From the NCBI RefSeq assembly GCF_002001105.1, contig NZ_MUNP01000053.1, forward strand, positions 1 through 37,687: a DNA stretch of 37,687 nt, read 5' to 3'. Shown piece by piece: positions 1 to 7,772 of the stretch. This stretch comes from Rhodanobacter sp. C06 (GTDB lineage: Bacteria; Pseudomonadota; Gammaproteobacteria; Xanthomonadales; Rhodanobacteraceae). A program made the position numbers and the translations under genes. Under the pieces are notes generated by a model. That model made no database searches. It was given only the letters and a program-made list of their open reading frames with translations, and was not told the DNA's origin. Within the stretch, counting starts at the first letter, position 1. Each line of letters starts with the position of its first letter.

Positions 1-91
1 GGAGGGTTGGGTGGGGTGCTCTACTTCCTCGCAGACTCTGAAAACACCCCCTCCCAACCTCCCCCTGCAAGCAGGGGGAGGAGACAATCAT
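1..91. repeat. Paired G/C-rich palindromic intergenic repeat, copy 1
   Basis: A G-rich arm at 1-18 faces an inverted C-rich counterpart at 45-62. The second half carries a strong hairpin at 58-81, with arms CCTCCCCCTGC and GCAGGGGGAGG around a 2-nt loop. The same building blocks recur at 10634-10754 and 37600-37687, so this is a dispersed family arranged as inverted pairs, like REP/BIME elements. It ends about 30 bp before the dioxygenase start. The window cuts its left side, so its full extent is unknown. Confidence 0.75.
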
Positions 92-118
92 CAAGACATC
101 CCGTCGAGGCACACCACC

Positions 119-796
119 ATGCTTCTGCACATCCCCGACATCCTCGACCACGAACAGCTGCAGCAACTGCGCGCTGCGCTCGATGCCGCCGACTGGACCG
201 ACGGCCGCGAAACCGTGGGCGCGCAGGGTGCGCAGGTGAAGCGCAACCGGCAGTTACCCGACGCCTCGCCGCTGCGCCGACAACTGGGCGAAGTGGTGCT
301 CGCCGCGCTGGCGAAGAGCCCGCTCTACCACGCCGCCACCCTGCCGCTGCGCACGCTGCCGCCGCGCTTCAACCGCTACGAAGGCGGCGGCGAATACGGC
401 ATGCACGTCGACGGCTCGGTGATGGCGCTGCCGAACGGCGAGCAGCTGCGCAGCGACATCTCCTGCACGTTGTTCCTCAGCGACCCGGACGACTACGACG
501 GCGGCGAACTGATCGTCAGCGACACCTATGGCGAGCACGAAGTGAAGCTGCCCGCCGGCGACGCCATCATCTATCCCGCCAGCAGCCTGCACCGCGTGCA
601 GCCGGTGACGCGCGGCGCGCGCGTGGCCGCGTTCTTCTGGGTGCAGAGCCTGGTGCGCGACGACGGCCGCCGCCGCCTGCTGTACGAACTGGACGCCGCG
701 ATCCAGCGCCTCGTCGCCACCGGCGCCGACCACGGCGCCGTGCTGCAGCTCACCGGCACCTACCACAACCTGTTGCGGCAGTGGGCGGAGAGCTGA
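119..796 (+). CDS. piuC: PKHD-type Fe(II)/2-oxoglutarate hydroxylase (PiuC/YbiX family)
   Basis: The 225-residue protein is a small non-haem iron dioxygenase of the PiuC/YbiX family, commonly found beside catecholate siderophore receptors; its exact substrate is not established. The prolyl-4-hydroxylase-like fold shows the iron facial triad His96-x-Asp98 (in GMHVDGS) and His158 (in SSLHRVQPV). Arg168 (TRGARVA) should bind the 2-oxoglutarate carboxylate. The N-terminus MLLHIPDIL and the length match the family; an upstream in-frame ATG at 11 would add 36 residues encoded by the palindromic repeat and is rejected. The gene converges on pilE, with only 3 bp between their stop codons. A partner TonB receptor, if present, lies left of the window. 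Confidence 0.93.
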   Translation: MLLHIPDILDHEQLQQLRAALDAADWTDGRETVGAQGAQVKRNRQLPDASPLRRQLGEVVLAALAKSPLYHAATLPLRTLPPRFNRYEGGGEYGMHVDGSVMALPNGEQLRSDISCTLFLSDPDDYDGGELIVSDTYGEHEVKLPAGDAIIYPASSLHRVQPVTRGARVAAFFWVQSLVRDDGRRRLLYELDAAIQRLVATGADHGAVLQLTGTYHNLLRQWAES

Positions 797-799
797 GGC

Positions 800-1267
800 T
801 CAGCCACCCCAGCACTGTGCCAAGGTCCCGGTGCCGGCACTGGTGCGCGCGCCAGTCTGGTCCAGGGTCAAGGTGCCGCACTGGGTATCGCGCGTCAGCT
901 GCGCATTGATCGGCACGGCTTGAATCGTGTACGCACTGGACGACGGACTGGCCGGCGCAAAACCGTAGCTGTAGTTGTTGCCGGTCTGCGCGGCAGTGGT
1001 GCAGTCCAGCGCGGGCAAGGTGTTCGCGGTCCCGGACGTATCCTTGGCGTAGTTCAGGTTGGTGGTGTAGTAGCGCTCCATGTAACTGGCGTCCTGGGAC
1101 AAGCAGCTCTCCGCCGCGGCCCGATTGGTCTTGACCACATAGTTCGAATACGAGGGAATCGCGATCGCCGCGAGGATCGCGATGATCGCCACCACGATCA
1201 TCAGTTCGAGCAGGGTGAAGCCGCGCGCATCGGCGCATCGCGGGGTGGAGGGCTGGAGAGTGCTCAT
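800..1267 (-). CDS. pilE: Type IV pilus minor pilin PilE
   Basis: This 155-residue type IV prepilin is a minor component of the pilus, needed with PilV/W/X/FimT to prime assembly. The class III signal is cut at Gly16-Phe17 by the prepilin peptidase, followed by [17 protein letters not shown] with Glu at +5. The N-terminal helix continues to about residue 50. The globular domain contains four cysteines (SCLSQ, LDCTT, TQCGT, AQCWGG), able to form two disulfides. Its start lies 2 bp after the pilY1 stop, with a Shine-Dalgarno-like GGAATTGAGC in front, so it is the last gene of the pilus operon. The major pilin PilA is usually encoded elsewhere, and the position after pilY1 favours PilE over PilA. 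Confidence 0.92.
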   Translation of the reverse strand: MSTLQPSTPRCADARGFTLLELMIVVAIIAILAAIAIPSYSNYVVKTNRAAAESCLSQDASYMERYYTTNLNYAKDTSGTANTLPALDCTTAAQTGNNYSYGFAPASPSSSAYTIQAVPINAQLTRDTQCGTLTLDQTGARTSAGTGTLAQCWGG

Positions 1268-1269
1268 GC

Positions 1270-4200
1270 TCAATTCCTGATTTCGCGCCACGATACGCGG
1301 GCCGGGGTGTCGTTGGAGGGCGGGTTCACCACGCTGAGGGCCGCGCTGCCCTTGACGGTCTGGGTCACCATGTAGATCTTTCCGCCGTACGACAGCGTGG
1401 CCGGCGTACCGACCGCATTGAGTGCGATGCCGCTCGTCGTCGAACCGTCGCTGCCGGCGCTGAAGCTGCCGCTGGAGTTCGGGAAGAAGCTCTGCGGCAG
1501 ACCGCCACCGGTGGCCGGGTTGAACGCCATCGTCCAGCCCGTCTGCGTGCCAGCATTGCACTGGATCGCCGAGATCACCGGCGGGATGGCCGTGCTCACC
1601 ACCACCGCGCCACTGATCATCTCGGGGTTGTAGATGATCTGCTCGTCGGTGTCAGGCAGGTCGAAGTACCAGCCGTACTGGTTGTTGCCGCTGGTGCAAT
1701 CCGAGCTGCCTTGCCAGCAGACCACGGCGGTCGTTCCCAGCGTGCGATAGCCGTACACGGGCCCGGCGGTGTTCGTCGTTTCCGCTGATGCCAACTGCTG
1801 CTGCAGGAGACCGCTGCGTGCGATCGACTGGGTGCCGGTCAAGGCCGCGTACTGGTCTTGGGAACTACTCCCCACCAAGGTGTTCCAGTTCCCCATGTCC
1901 CAGTCCCAGATGCCGTAGAAGGTCTGGGTGCCCGTGGTGTCGTAGGTGTCGCCACTGGTCGTGGTACCCGGCGTCTTCTGGCCCGTACCGAAGAATAGCA
2001 TCACGCGATTCGTGTTGCCCTTGGTCTGCACCGACGACACCACGATGGAGGTGGTGATGGGCTGGAGGTTGGCGGGGCTGGCGGCATCCTGGGCCACGAA
2101 CAGCGGCGTGGCCGTCGCGTGACCGAACTTCGAGTAGCCCCAGTTGGCCGCACTGCTGCTGGTCACGTCCAGGCGCCAGACGTTGCCCTGGGTGTCACCC
2201 GCGTAGAGGTAATCCGCGATGCTGTCGCCATCGAGGTCGGCCGAACTCACGTAGGCGATGTCGTCATTGGCCAGGCCGGTGCCATACCAGGTGAACGTCA
2301 CCGCGCCCGACGTCTTGTCCACCAGGCCGATGTAGATGCCTGCACCAGCCGCACCGCCCTTGCCGTCGCCGAAGATGATCGCCCACTGTCCGTTGTGCAT
2401 ACGGGCAATGATCGGGGTACCCACCGTGTTGCCCAGGTTGGGCAAGGTCGAGATGTCCCAGTCGCCCTGCACCAGGCTGCCGGCGTTGGTCTCGGAAAAG
2501 TTGGCCGGATTGGTGATGTCCAGCGCATAGATCTCCTGGCCGTTGGTACCGACGCCACCGACCAGCCAGGTGTGCCAGGCCTTGTTGTAAAACAGGTCGC
2601 CTACCGCCGGCGTCGCATCCACCAGGTAGTCGTGCGAATAGGTAGGGCTGGTGATTTCCACCGCCTTGTTCGCCAGCACGTCGGCCGGCATGTAGCCGAT
2701 CAATTCCTTGCCGTCGTTCGTCGAGGTGTCGTAAACGCCGGTTGAACTGTACGAACCCGCCTCGAAACCGTGCATCAAGCCGTCGTTGCCGCCCACGTAG
2801 ACCATGTTCTCGCGTGTCGCATAGGTGCTGACGAAGCCGCTGTAGCGGGTCGCCCCGCTGGCGTTCTCGGGGATCGTGGCGCTGGTGTAAAGGTTGTCAG
2901 CGAAGGCATCGGGATAGGCGCCGGCATACGGCGCACTGACGTAGGTTGGGCTGGAATCGATGATGTCGCCCAGTACATAGGTACGCGCACGCAGGTTCCC
3001 GGGCGGCGATTGCAACTGCTCGTTCGTGCGCACGCCGCGCAGCCAGCCCAGGCGATTCTGGCCGGCGCTGTCGACCGTTCCCGCCGCATTCGTGTTGAGG
3101 GTGGTCTGCTGGGCCGTGCTCAGGTTCGTCCATTCCAGCGGCACGCCGCCGGCGTTCCAGGTCAGCAGGGCGCGGGAGGATTGAGCAGTCACACTGTGAA
3201 GCGGCGTGCCGCTGGCGTTCGTACCCAGCGAATCGCAGGGCCCACCGGTGAGCGTGCATTTCGCGTCCCAGTTGGCCACCGTCGACACGCTGAGCGTTCC
3301 CGTGGACGCGGAAGTCTGCACCGGATCGGCGACCAGCGACCCCCACCAGTTGTCCGTGGAGTAGGACGCCAGGTAGACCTGCGTGCTGGTCTTGACCTGG
3401 CCCGACTGGATCGTATTGGCCGCCGCACTGCTGTTGGATGCCAGCGGTGCAGCCTGGAAACAGGTGATCTCGTGCACGTTGTTGTCGCCGCCAGTACCGG
3501 CCGAGAAGCCGAAGCGCAACGATGTCGGCAACGGGCCATTGCTCGCGGTGATGTCGGTATTGGCCAGCACCGGCTGGAATGCACCATTGTTGTAACTGTA
3601 GGAAAAGTTCAGCAGACCGCTGCCCGAAATCGTCAACTTGTAGGTGATCGGCCACGCAATGGTGCAAGCCGGGCTGTTGCCCACGCAGGCTGTCGTGCCG
3701 GCGGCAGGATTGCGCGTGGCGCTCTTGGAATTGTTCGCGATCGGCTCGCTGTTGGGCAGCACCGCATAACCACCGGGAATGGCGTTGTAGTTGTAAGGGA
3801 TGGCCATCAGATGCTTGGAGCCGTTCGTGCCCGAGGACACATACTGTCCAGTCTTGCAGGCGGTCTGGACTTTGCCGGCGTTGGATGAGCCCGAATAGTA
3901 GGAAGAATTCTTGCTCTGCAACCACGCCCAGTTCGTGTTGCCCGCGCCACGCAGGCCGATACGCTCGGGTTGGTATTGCGGCCCGGTGCCGGCCGCGATC
4001 GTCTCGCTATTGCTGTTGTAGTACGAGTTGGTGCCGTTGGCCGTAGTGCCGCTGGGGTCGTTCGAGTTGTAGATGCCGACGCTGCCGTTGTCGCCACTGT
4101 TGAGGAAGTTGCCGAATTCGTCGATACCCAGACCCAGGTAGCCATGGGCAACGCCGTCATACACGCCGTTGTCGTTGGAGCAGCCGTAACCCATGCTGCC

Positions 4201-4677
4201 GCCTTCCGCGCCAGTGGTGGTGGGTGCCGTCTGGGTGCCATCTGTGAGGAAGAACACGATGCCGTCCGCACCGTTCCGGGCAGTGCCGCCGCTGTCGCCA
4301 CCAAACGTGTAGGTGGTGAAGGTGATCTGGATGCCCTGGCTCAGCGGAAACGGTGCGAACGCCGACAGGATCGCTCCAGTCTGATTGTTGTTGGGTGGTG
4401 TGAGCAGCAACGCACCTTGCCCGCCTACCGTCTCGTTCGCCGGAATCGTGTAGCTGGCACTGTTCTGGAAGGTGCTGCCGCATATCGGGATGGTCGTATA
4501 CGTCGCTGTCGGAGAAGGAGAAGGAGTGGCCGACGTGAGACAGGCGTTGCCCAAGTTCGTCCACGGCAGGTTGGTGGTGCCGTACTGGAAGTTGTCGGTG
4601 TAGGTGGTGGCGCCAACGCTGCCGGCCATCAGCACGGCGGCCAGCGCGAACAGGCAACGGCCGTATCGCTTCATCAT
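1270..4677 (-). CDS. pilY1: PilY1 pilus tip adhesin with N-terminal L-type-lectin-like domain
   Basis: PilY1 (1135 residues) is the tip protein of type IV pili, involved in adhesion, surface sensing and pilus extension. Residues 1-23 form a Sec signal peptide. Residues about 24-408 resemble an L-type (legume) lectin: GADGIVFFL at 136-144, [12 protein letters not shown] around 180-191, and the closing [11 protein letters not shown]...VHEITCF ending near 407. I see no von Willebrand A domain in that position, unlike P. aeruginosa PilY1. The C-terminal half is the PilY1 beta-propeller, with [12 protein letters not shown] at 627-638 and a calcium loop from D814 to D828 ([15 protein letters not shown]). 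The MMKR start at 4677 has an AAAGGGGAA ribosome site; the longer frame to 4812 overlaps pilX and lacks a signal peptide. Confidence 0.95.
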   Translation of the reverse strand: MMKRYGRCLFALAAVLMAGSVGATTYTDNFQYGTTNLPWTNLGNACLTSATPSPSPTATYTTIPICGSTFQNSASYTIPANETVGGQGALLLTPPNNNQTGAILSAFAPFPLSQGIQITFTTYTFGGDSGGTARNGADGIVFFLTDGTQTAPTTTGAEGGSMGYGCSNDNGVYDGVAHGYLGLGIDEFGNFLNSGDNGSVGIYNSNDPSGTTANGTNSYYNSNSETIAAGTGPQYQPERIGLRGAGNTNWAWLQSKNSSYYSGSSNAGKVQTACKTGQYVSSGTNGSKHLMAIPYNYNAIPGGYAVLPNSEPIANNSKSATRNPAAGTTACVGNSPACTIAWPITYKLTISGSGLLNFSYSYNNGAFQPVLANTDITASNGPLPTSLRFGFSAGTGGDNNVHEITCFQAAPLASNSSAAANTIQSGQVKTSTQVYLASYSTDNWWGSLVADPVQTSASTGTLSVSTVANWDAKCTLTGGPCDSLGTNASGTPLHSVTAQSSRALLTWNAGGVPLEWTNLSTAQQTTLNTNAAGTVDSAGQNRLGWLRGVRTNEQLQSPPGNLRARTYVLGDIIDSSPTYVSAPYAGAYPDAFADNLYTSATIPENASGATRYSGFVSTYATRENMVYVGGNDGLMHGFEAGSYSSTGVYDTSTNDGKELIGYMPADVLANKAVEITSPTYSHDYLVDATPAVGDLFYNKAWHTWLVGGVGTNGQEIYALDITNPANFSETNAGSLVQGDWDISTLPNLGNTVGTPIIARMHNGQWAIIFGDGKGGAAGAGIYIGLVDKTSGAVTFTWYGTGLANDDIAYVSSADLDGDSIADYLYAGDTQGNVWRLDVTSSSAANWGYSKFGHATATPLFVAQDAASPANLQPITTSIVVSSVQTKGNTNRVMLFFGTGQKTPGTTTSGDTYDTTGTQTFYGIWDWDMGNWNTLVGSSSQDQYAALTGTQSIARSGLLQQQLASAETTNTAGPVYGYRTLGTTAVVCWQGSSDCTSGNNQYGWYFDLPDTDEQIIYNPEMISGAVVVSTAIPPVISAIQCNAGTQTGWTMAFNPATGGGLPQSFFPNSSGSFSAGSDGSTTSGIALNAVGTPATLSYGGKIYMVTQTVKGSAALSVVNPPSNDTPARVSWREIRN

Positions 4678-4703
4678 GGGTGTTCCCCTTTGCTCGCGCA
4701 CGC

Positions 4704-5336
4704 TCAATTCCTGTAGACGGACTGCAAGGTCACCGAGGCGCGCCCGTTGGAGTCGGCCGGGCCGCTGCGCGCGGTGATGCGGTAGAAATCCACCAAGCCC
4801 GGGGGACTGCACGGCAGGTAGCCGGAACAGCCCGAAAGCTGCCGCACGGGCGGCGTCGGCAACGCGAACTTGCCCATGTATTGCACGATGTATTGCGGCT
4901 GGCTTGCCGCCATCGCGCCTGCACTGTAGTCAGTGTTCGACACGGTAACGATGTTCGTGGCCGTAGCCGTCACGTTGCTGTCGTTGAACGGGTTGGTCTG
5001 GCACGGGTTGTTCGCGCCCGTGCCGTTCGGTGCCGGTGGCGAGCAATCGTAGAAGCCGGCCGGCGCCGCCGCGCCCGACGTTGCCGCGCCGATCGCCACC
5101 TGGGCCTGGCGCAGCGCTGCTTCGGCGGCTTGGAAGGCCACGTCGCGGTCGTAGAAATTGGAGCTCATTTTCTGCTGCATGATCGTGCCGCTGACCGCCG
5201 CCAGGCCGACCAGGGTGATCACCACCAGCAGGATCAAGGCCACCACCAGCGCCACGCCACGCTGCCCGCTGGCGACCGGCAGGCCCCGAGGCACCCGGGG
5301 TCGGCGATATGGAGCAAGAACGATGACCGCTTGCAT
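4704..5336 (-). CDS. pilX: Type IV pilus assembly protein PilX
   Basis: This 210-residue minor pilin-like protein is of the PilX type, a pilus priming-complex component that links the minor pilins to PilY1. A basic leader ends at Gly27 and is followed by the hydrophobic stretch VALVVALILLVVITLVGLAA. There is no Glu at position +5, as seen in the PilX/GspK-type minor pilins. The helix continues into the family hallmark DVAFQAAEAALRQAQ. Its start is 1 bp beyond the pilW stop and pilY1 follows 26 bp later, so all are cotranscribed. The leader is longer than usual, but no better internal ATG is visible. Confidence 0.9.
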   Translation of the reverse strand: MQAVIVLAPYRRPRVPRGLPVASGQRGVALVVALILLVVITLVGLAAVSGTIMQQKMSSNFYDRDVAFQAAEAALRQAQVAIGAATSGAAAPAGFYDCSPPAPNGTGANNPCQTNPFNDSNVTATATNIVTVSNTDYSAGAMAASQPQYIVQYMGKFALPTPPVRQLSGCSGYLPCSPPGLVDFYRITARSGPADSNGRASVTLQSVYRN

Positions 5337-5337
5337 G

Positions 5338-6420
5338 TCAGTTCACCCGATTGCGCACGGTGGCGGCGAAGGTATAGGAGCGTTGGATCGGCGCGCCATT
5401 GGTGCCGGCGCGCTGGTTGTCGCTCTGCAGCCAGAGCGTGACCTGCACGGCATCCACGTTGTTCCAGTTGCCCACCGCGCTGGCCGCGACCAGGCTGGCG
5501 GCGTTGGCCACGTGGTAGCGGATCTGCATGCCGGTGACATTGCGCACCATTTCCTCCGGCGTGGCCGCGCTGGCGGTGCCGCCGACATTCTGCAGGCGCA
5601 CCCGGTACAGCGATCGCCCGCTGCCCGCCGCCGGATTGAGACCGATGTACCAATCGACCGCCGAAAGGGTGGCCACCTGCGAGTTGAATGGAAACGGATT
5701 GGCATTGCCGTTGCCGCCGTCGCAGGCGGTGAGATAGCCCAGGCCATCGGAGCAATTGCCCGGCGAGATGCCGCCGGTGCCAATGTCGTGCGCCACGTCG
5801 GCCACGCTCGACGCGCTCGCCGGGATGCTGGTCACCTGCACGATAGCCGCGCGATTCGGATCGCAGACCATGATGATGTCGCCCGCCGACAAGCCGGATG
5901 CGCCGGAGAGATGGATCGTGTCGCCCGGCTGGACGTCACTCTTGACGGATACCGGCAACGCATTGGTGCCGATCACCGCCAGCGAATCGGAGGTATCCGC
6001 CGCCGTCGCGGAGGAAGCCGCGCGCTGCCCCGCACCGGTGAGGCTCGACAGCGCCGGATCGGTCTGGGCCTGGCCGTAGCCGTGCAGCGAGTTGTTCCAG
6101 TCGGCGTACCACGCCACGGTCCCGCCCGCGTACGGGCCGTTGTTCAGCACGTTCGCGATCTTCCGGGTGGTTCCGCAACCGGTGAGCCCGGCCTGGCGGA
6201 TATCGGTCGCCATCAGGTCGAAGGCCGTGCGCGAACCGTCCTCCACGTCGCCCAGCGCCTGGTTGCTGCGGTACACCTGCTGGTTGGCGAGGAACACGCT
6301 GGTGACGCCACCGATCACGATCAGGCCGAGCAGCATCGCGACCATCAGCTCGATCAATGTGAAGCCGTGCACCCGCCGGGGGCGCCGCAGGCCATGGCCC
6401 ATCGTTGCCTGTCCATTCAT
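5338..6420 (-). CDS. pilW: Type IV pilus assembly protein PilW
   Basis: This 360-residue minor pilin is the largest of the set, as is normal for PilW. The leader ends at Gly19, followed by FTLIELMVAMLLGLIVIGGV with Glu24 at +5. The family pattern FLANQQVYRSNQAL...DLMATDIRQAGLTGCG follows; the C-terminal region is a beta-rich globular domain ending at VRNRVN. The ATG overlaps the pilV stop codon as ATGA, which fixes the start at 6420 and indicates translational coupling. A longer frame back to 6594 would lie inside pilV and is not used. The protein acts in the inner membrane and periplasm as part of the initiation complex. Confidence 0.93.
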   Translation of the reverse strand: MNGQATMGHGLRRPRRVHGFTLIELMVAMLLGLIVIGGVTSVFLANQQVYRSNQALGDVEDGSRTAFDLMATDIRQAGLTGCGTTRKIANVLNNGPYAGGTVAWYADWNNSLHGYGQAQTDPALSSLTGAGQRAASSATAADTSDSLAVIGTNALPVSVKSDVQPGDTIHLSGASGLSAGDIIMVCDPNRAAIVQVTSIPASASSVADVAHDIGTGGISPGNCSDGLGYLTACDGGNGNANPFPFNSQVATLSAVDWYIGLNPAAGSGRSLYRVRLQNVGGTASAATPEEMVRNVTGMQIRYHVANAASLVAASAVGNWNNVDAVQVTLWLQSDNQRAGTNGAPIQRSYTFAATVRNRVN

Positions 6421-6923
6421 AGCATGGCCCTGGTGGTGATGGTCTGCAGCCCGGTGCTGCTGCCGGTTCCCGCGGTACCGGACTTGCTGTCGTCGAAGGT
6501 GATGGCGATGGTGCAAACGCCCGTGTTGCCGCAAGTGATCGTGCCGGTGGTGCTCGCGGCAGCGCCAAGCGTGCTGGCGAGCTGGCTGCACCACAAGTTG
6601 AGCTGGACGCTGGCCAACGAGGTCGAGGCCGCCGGACAGGCGTTGGCCTTCACCGTTTGGTTGTAGGCAGTGCCCTCGGCCGAGGCGATATCGGCACGCA
6701 TCGCATCAAGGATGGAATAACTGGCCACCGTAGCCATGCTGCGCGACATCGCGCCGTTGTTGATGGACAGCGAATGCGCCTGCAGCGCGGCGATGCCGAG
6801 GAAGCCGACCGACAGCACCAGCACGGCGATCAGCACCTCGATCAGGCCGACGCCGCCCTGCTGCCTGGCATACAAATAGCGATGGCGCCGGCCGGGCGAA
6901 CCCGCACAGTGGTGGCTGGTCAT
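6417..6923 (-). CDS. pilV: Type IV pilus modification/minor pilin PilV
   Basis: This 168-residue minor pilin is of the PilV type. The leader ends in QQGG (Gly24) and the mature N-terminus VGLIEVLIAVLVLSVGFLG has Glu29 at +5. The conserved GIAALQAHSLSINNGAMSRSMAT segment continues the helix. The start codon overlaps the fimT stop (ATGA) and the stop overlaps the pilW start (ATGA), giving a tightly coupled fimT-pilV-pilW string. In other gammaproteobacteria PilV is part of the minor-pilin complex that nucleates pilus assembly with PilY1. Confidence 0.92.
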   Translation of the reverse strand: MTSHHCAGSPGRRHRYLYARQQGGVGLIEVLIAVLVLSVGFLGIAALQAHSLSINNGAMSRSMATVASYSILDAMRADIASAEGTAYNQTVKANACPAASTSLASVQLNLWCSQLASTLGAAASTTGTITCGNTGVCTIAITFDDSKSGTAGTGSSTGLQTITTRAML

Positions 6924-7516
6924 GGGCAGGTCCCCGTGGTGGGCGCCGCAGCGGAAACAATCGATCCGGTGGTCATGCTGATGACGATGACGTTATTGCT
7001 GGAAAGCGCCGTGGTGCAGACGGTGGCCACCGTGTTGGAATAAAGACTCGAGCTCGACGCGGTGGCCTGATAGCCGAGGCCCTGGCCGGTGAAGCGGATC
7101 GCGGTGATGTTCCCGCTCAACTGCACCGGCGAAACCAGTCCCGCGACGCCGTGGCGGACCAGAGCGGTGGCCGGCGTGCCGTTGGTCAGCGCGACGACTG
7201 CGCCAGGCCCACCCAACGTGCCGCAGGCAGAGCCCAGAGGGTCAGTATTGTTGTTGGCGGCCAGATCGCTGCAGAACTGCGTGCCGGCATTGCCCTTGAT
7301 CGCCTCCATGCGCGCGACACTCAATGCGCCGACGATCTCGTTGGCCGCCGTGGTGAGCCGGTTGGAGTTGATGATGTTGTTGAAGCTCGGCACGGCGATC
7401 ATCAGCAGGACCGCCGCCACGGCGACCGTGATCATCAGCTCGACGAGAGTGAATCCTCGTGCGCGGTGTGGCACGACGATGACCGGAACACTCCGCGATT
7501 GCGACCGAACGCGCAT
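6920..7516 (-). CDS. fimT: FimT/GspH-family minor pseudopilin
   Basis: This 198-residue protein is the first gene of the minor-pilin operon. The leader ends at Gly21, followed by FTLVELMITVAVAAVLLMIAVPSFNNII with Glu26 at +5. The next segment, NRLTTAANEIVGALSVARMEAIK, is typical of the GspH/FimT domain. The C-terminal half is a beta-sandwich with scattered cysteines. FimT has been linked to DNA binding during natural transformation in Legionella; whether this protein does so is unknown. The ATG at 7516 is preceded by a strong AGGGGAAG ribosome site. The operon promoter must lie in the 256-bp gap shared with rapA, but I cannot place it. Confidence 0.9.
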   Translation of the reverse strand: MRVRSQSRSVPVIVVPHRARGFTLVELMITVAVAAVLLMIAVPSFNNIINSNRLTTAANEIVGALSVARMEAIKGNAGTQFCSDLAANNNTDPLGSACGTLGGPGAVVALTNGTPATALVRHGVAGLVSPVQLSGNITAIRFTGQGLGYQATASSSSLYSNTVATVCTTALSSNNVIVISMTTGSIVSAAAPTTGTCP

Positions 7517-7772
7517 GGACTTCCCCTGTTGTTGCGATTGCGGAATCTACTCGCCGCTGCTGCCGTCGCCAGAGGCCGGTCGATCAATGGACGGATTTGG
7601 CCGATGAACGGCGCAAACGCAAAACCCTGCGCGAACCCGCTCACATATCTCCATGGCTTCCGGCCGCCACGCGACAAGGCAATGGATCGGCATGCGTACC
7701 CATCCGGCTTCGCTGGGCTTTGACGCCCGCAACGCGGATAATTGGCGGCCCTTGAACCCAAGCGGCTGCACA
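7517..7772. promoter_or_regulatory. Divergent intergenic region between fimT and rapA
   Basis: This 256-bp gap holds the fimT ribosome site at its left end and the rapA leader at its right end. A GATAAT hexamer at 7737-7742 could be the rapA -10 element, which would give a leader of about 25 nt. The nearest TTGACG (7720-7725) is only 11 bp away, too close for a normal -35, so the promoter call is weak. In-frame upstream rapA ATGs at 7653 and 7692 fall here. No convincing RNA gene or small ORF is visible. Confidence 0.3.

Noticed and set aside
7720-7742. TTGACG and GATAAT as a sigma-70 promoter for rapA
   Set aside because: The spacer is only 11 bp, so the pair cannot work as a normal -35/-10; at most the -10 is real.
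7653-7772. N-terminal extension of RapA by 40 residues
   Set aside because: The extension has no similarity to RapA; MFVPGQRW aligns with the known N-terminus.
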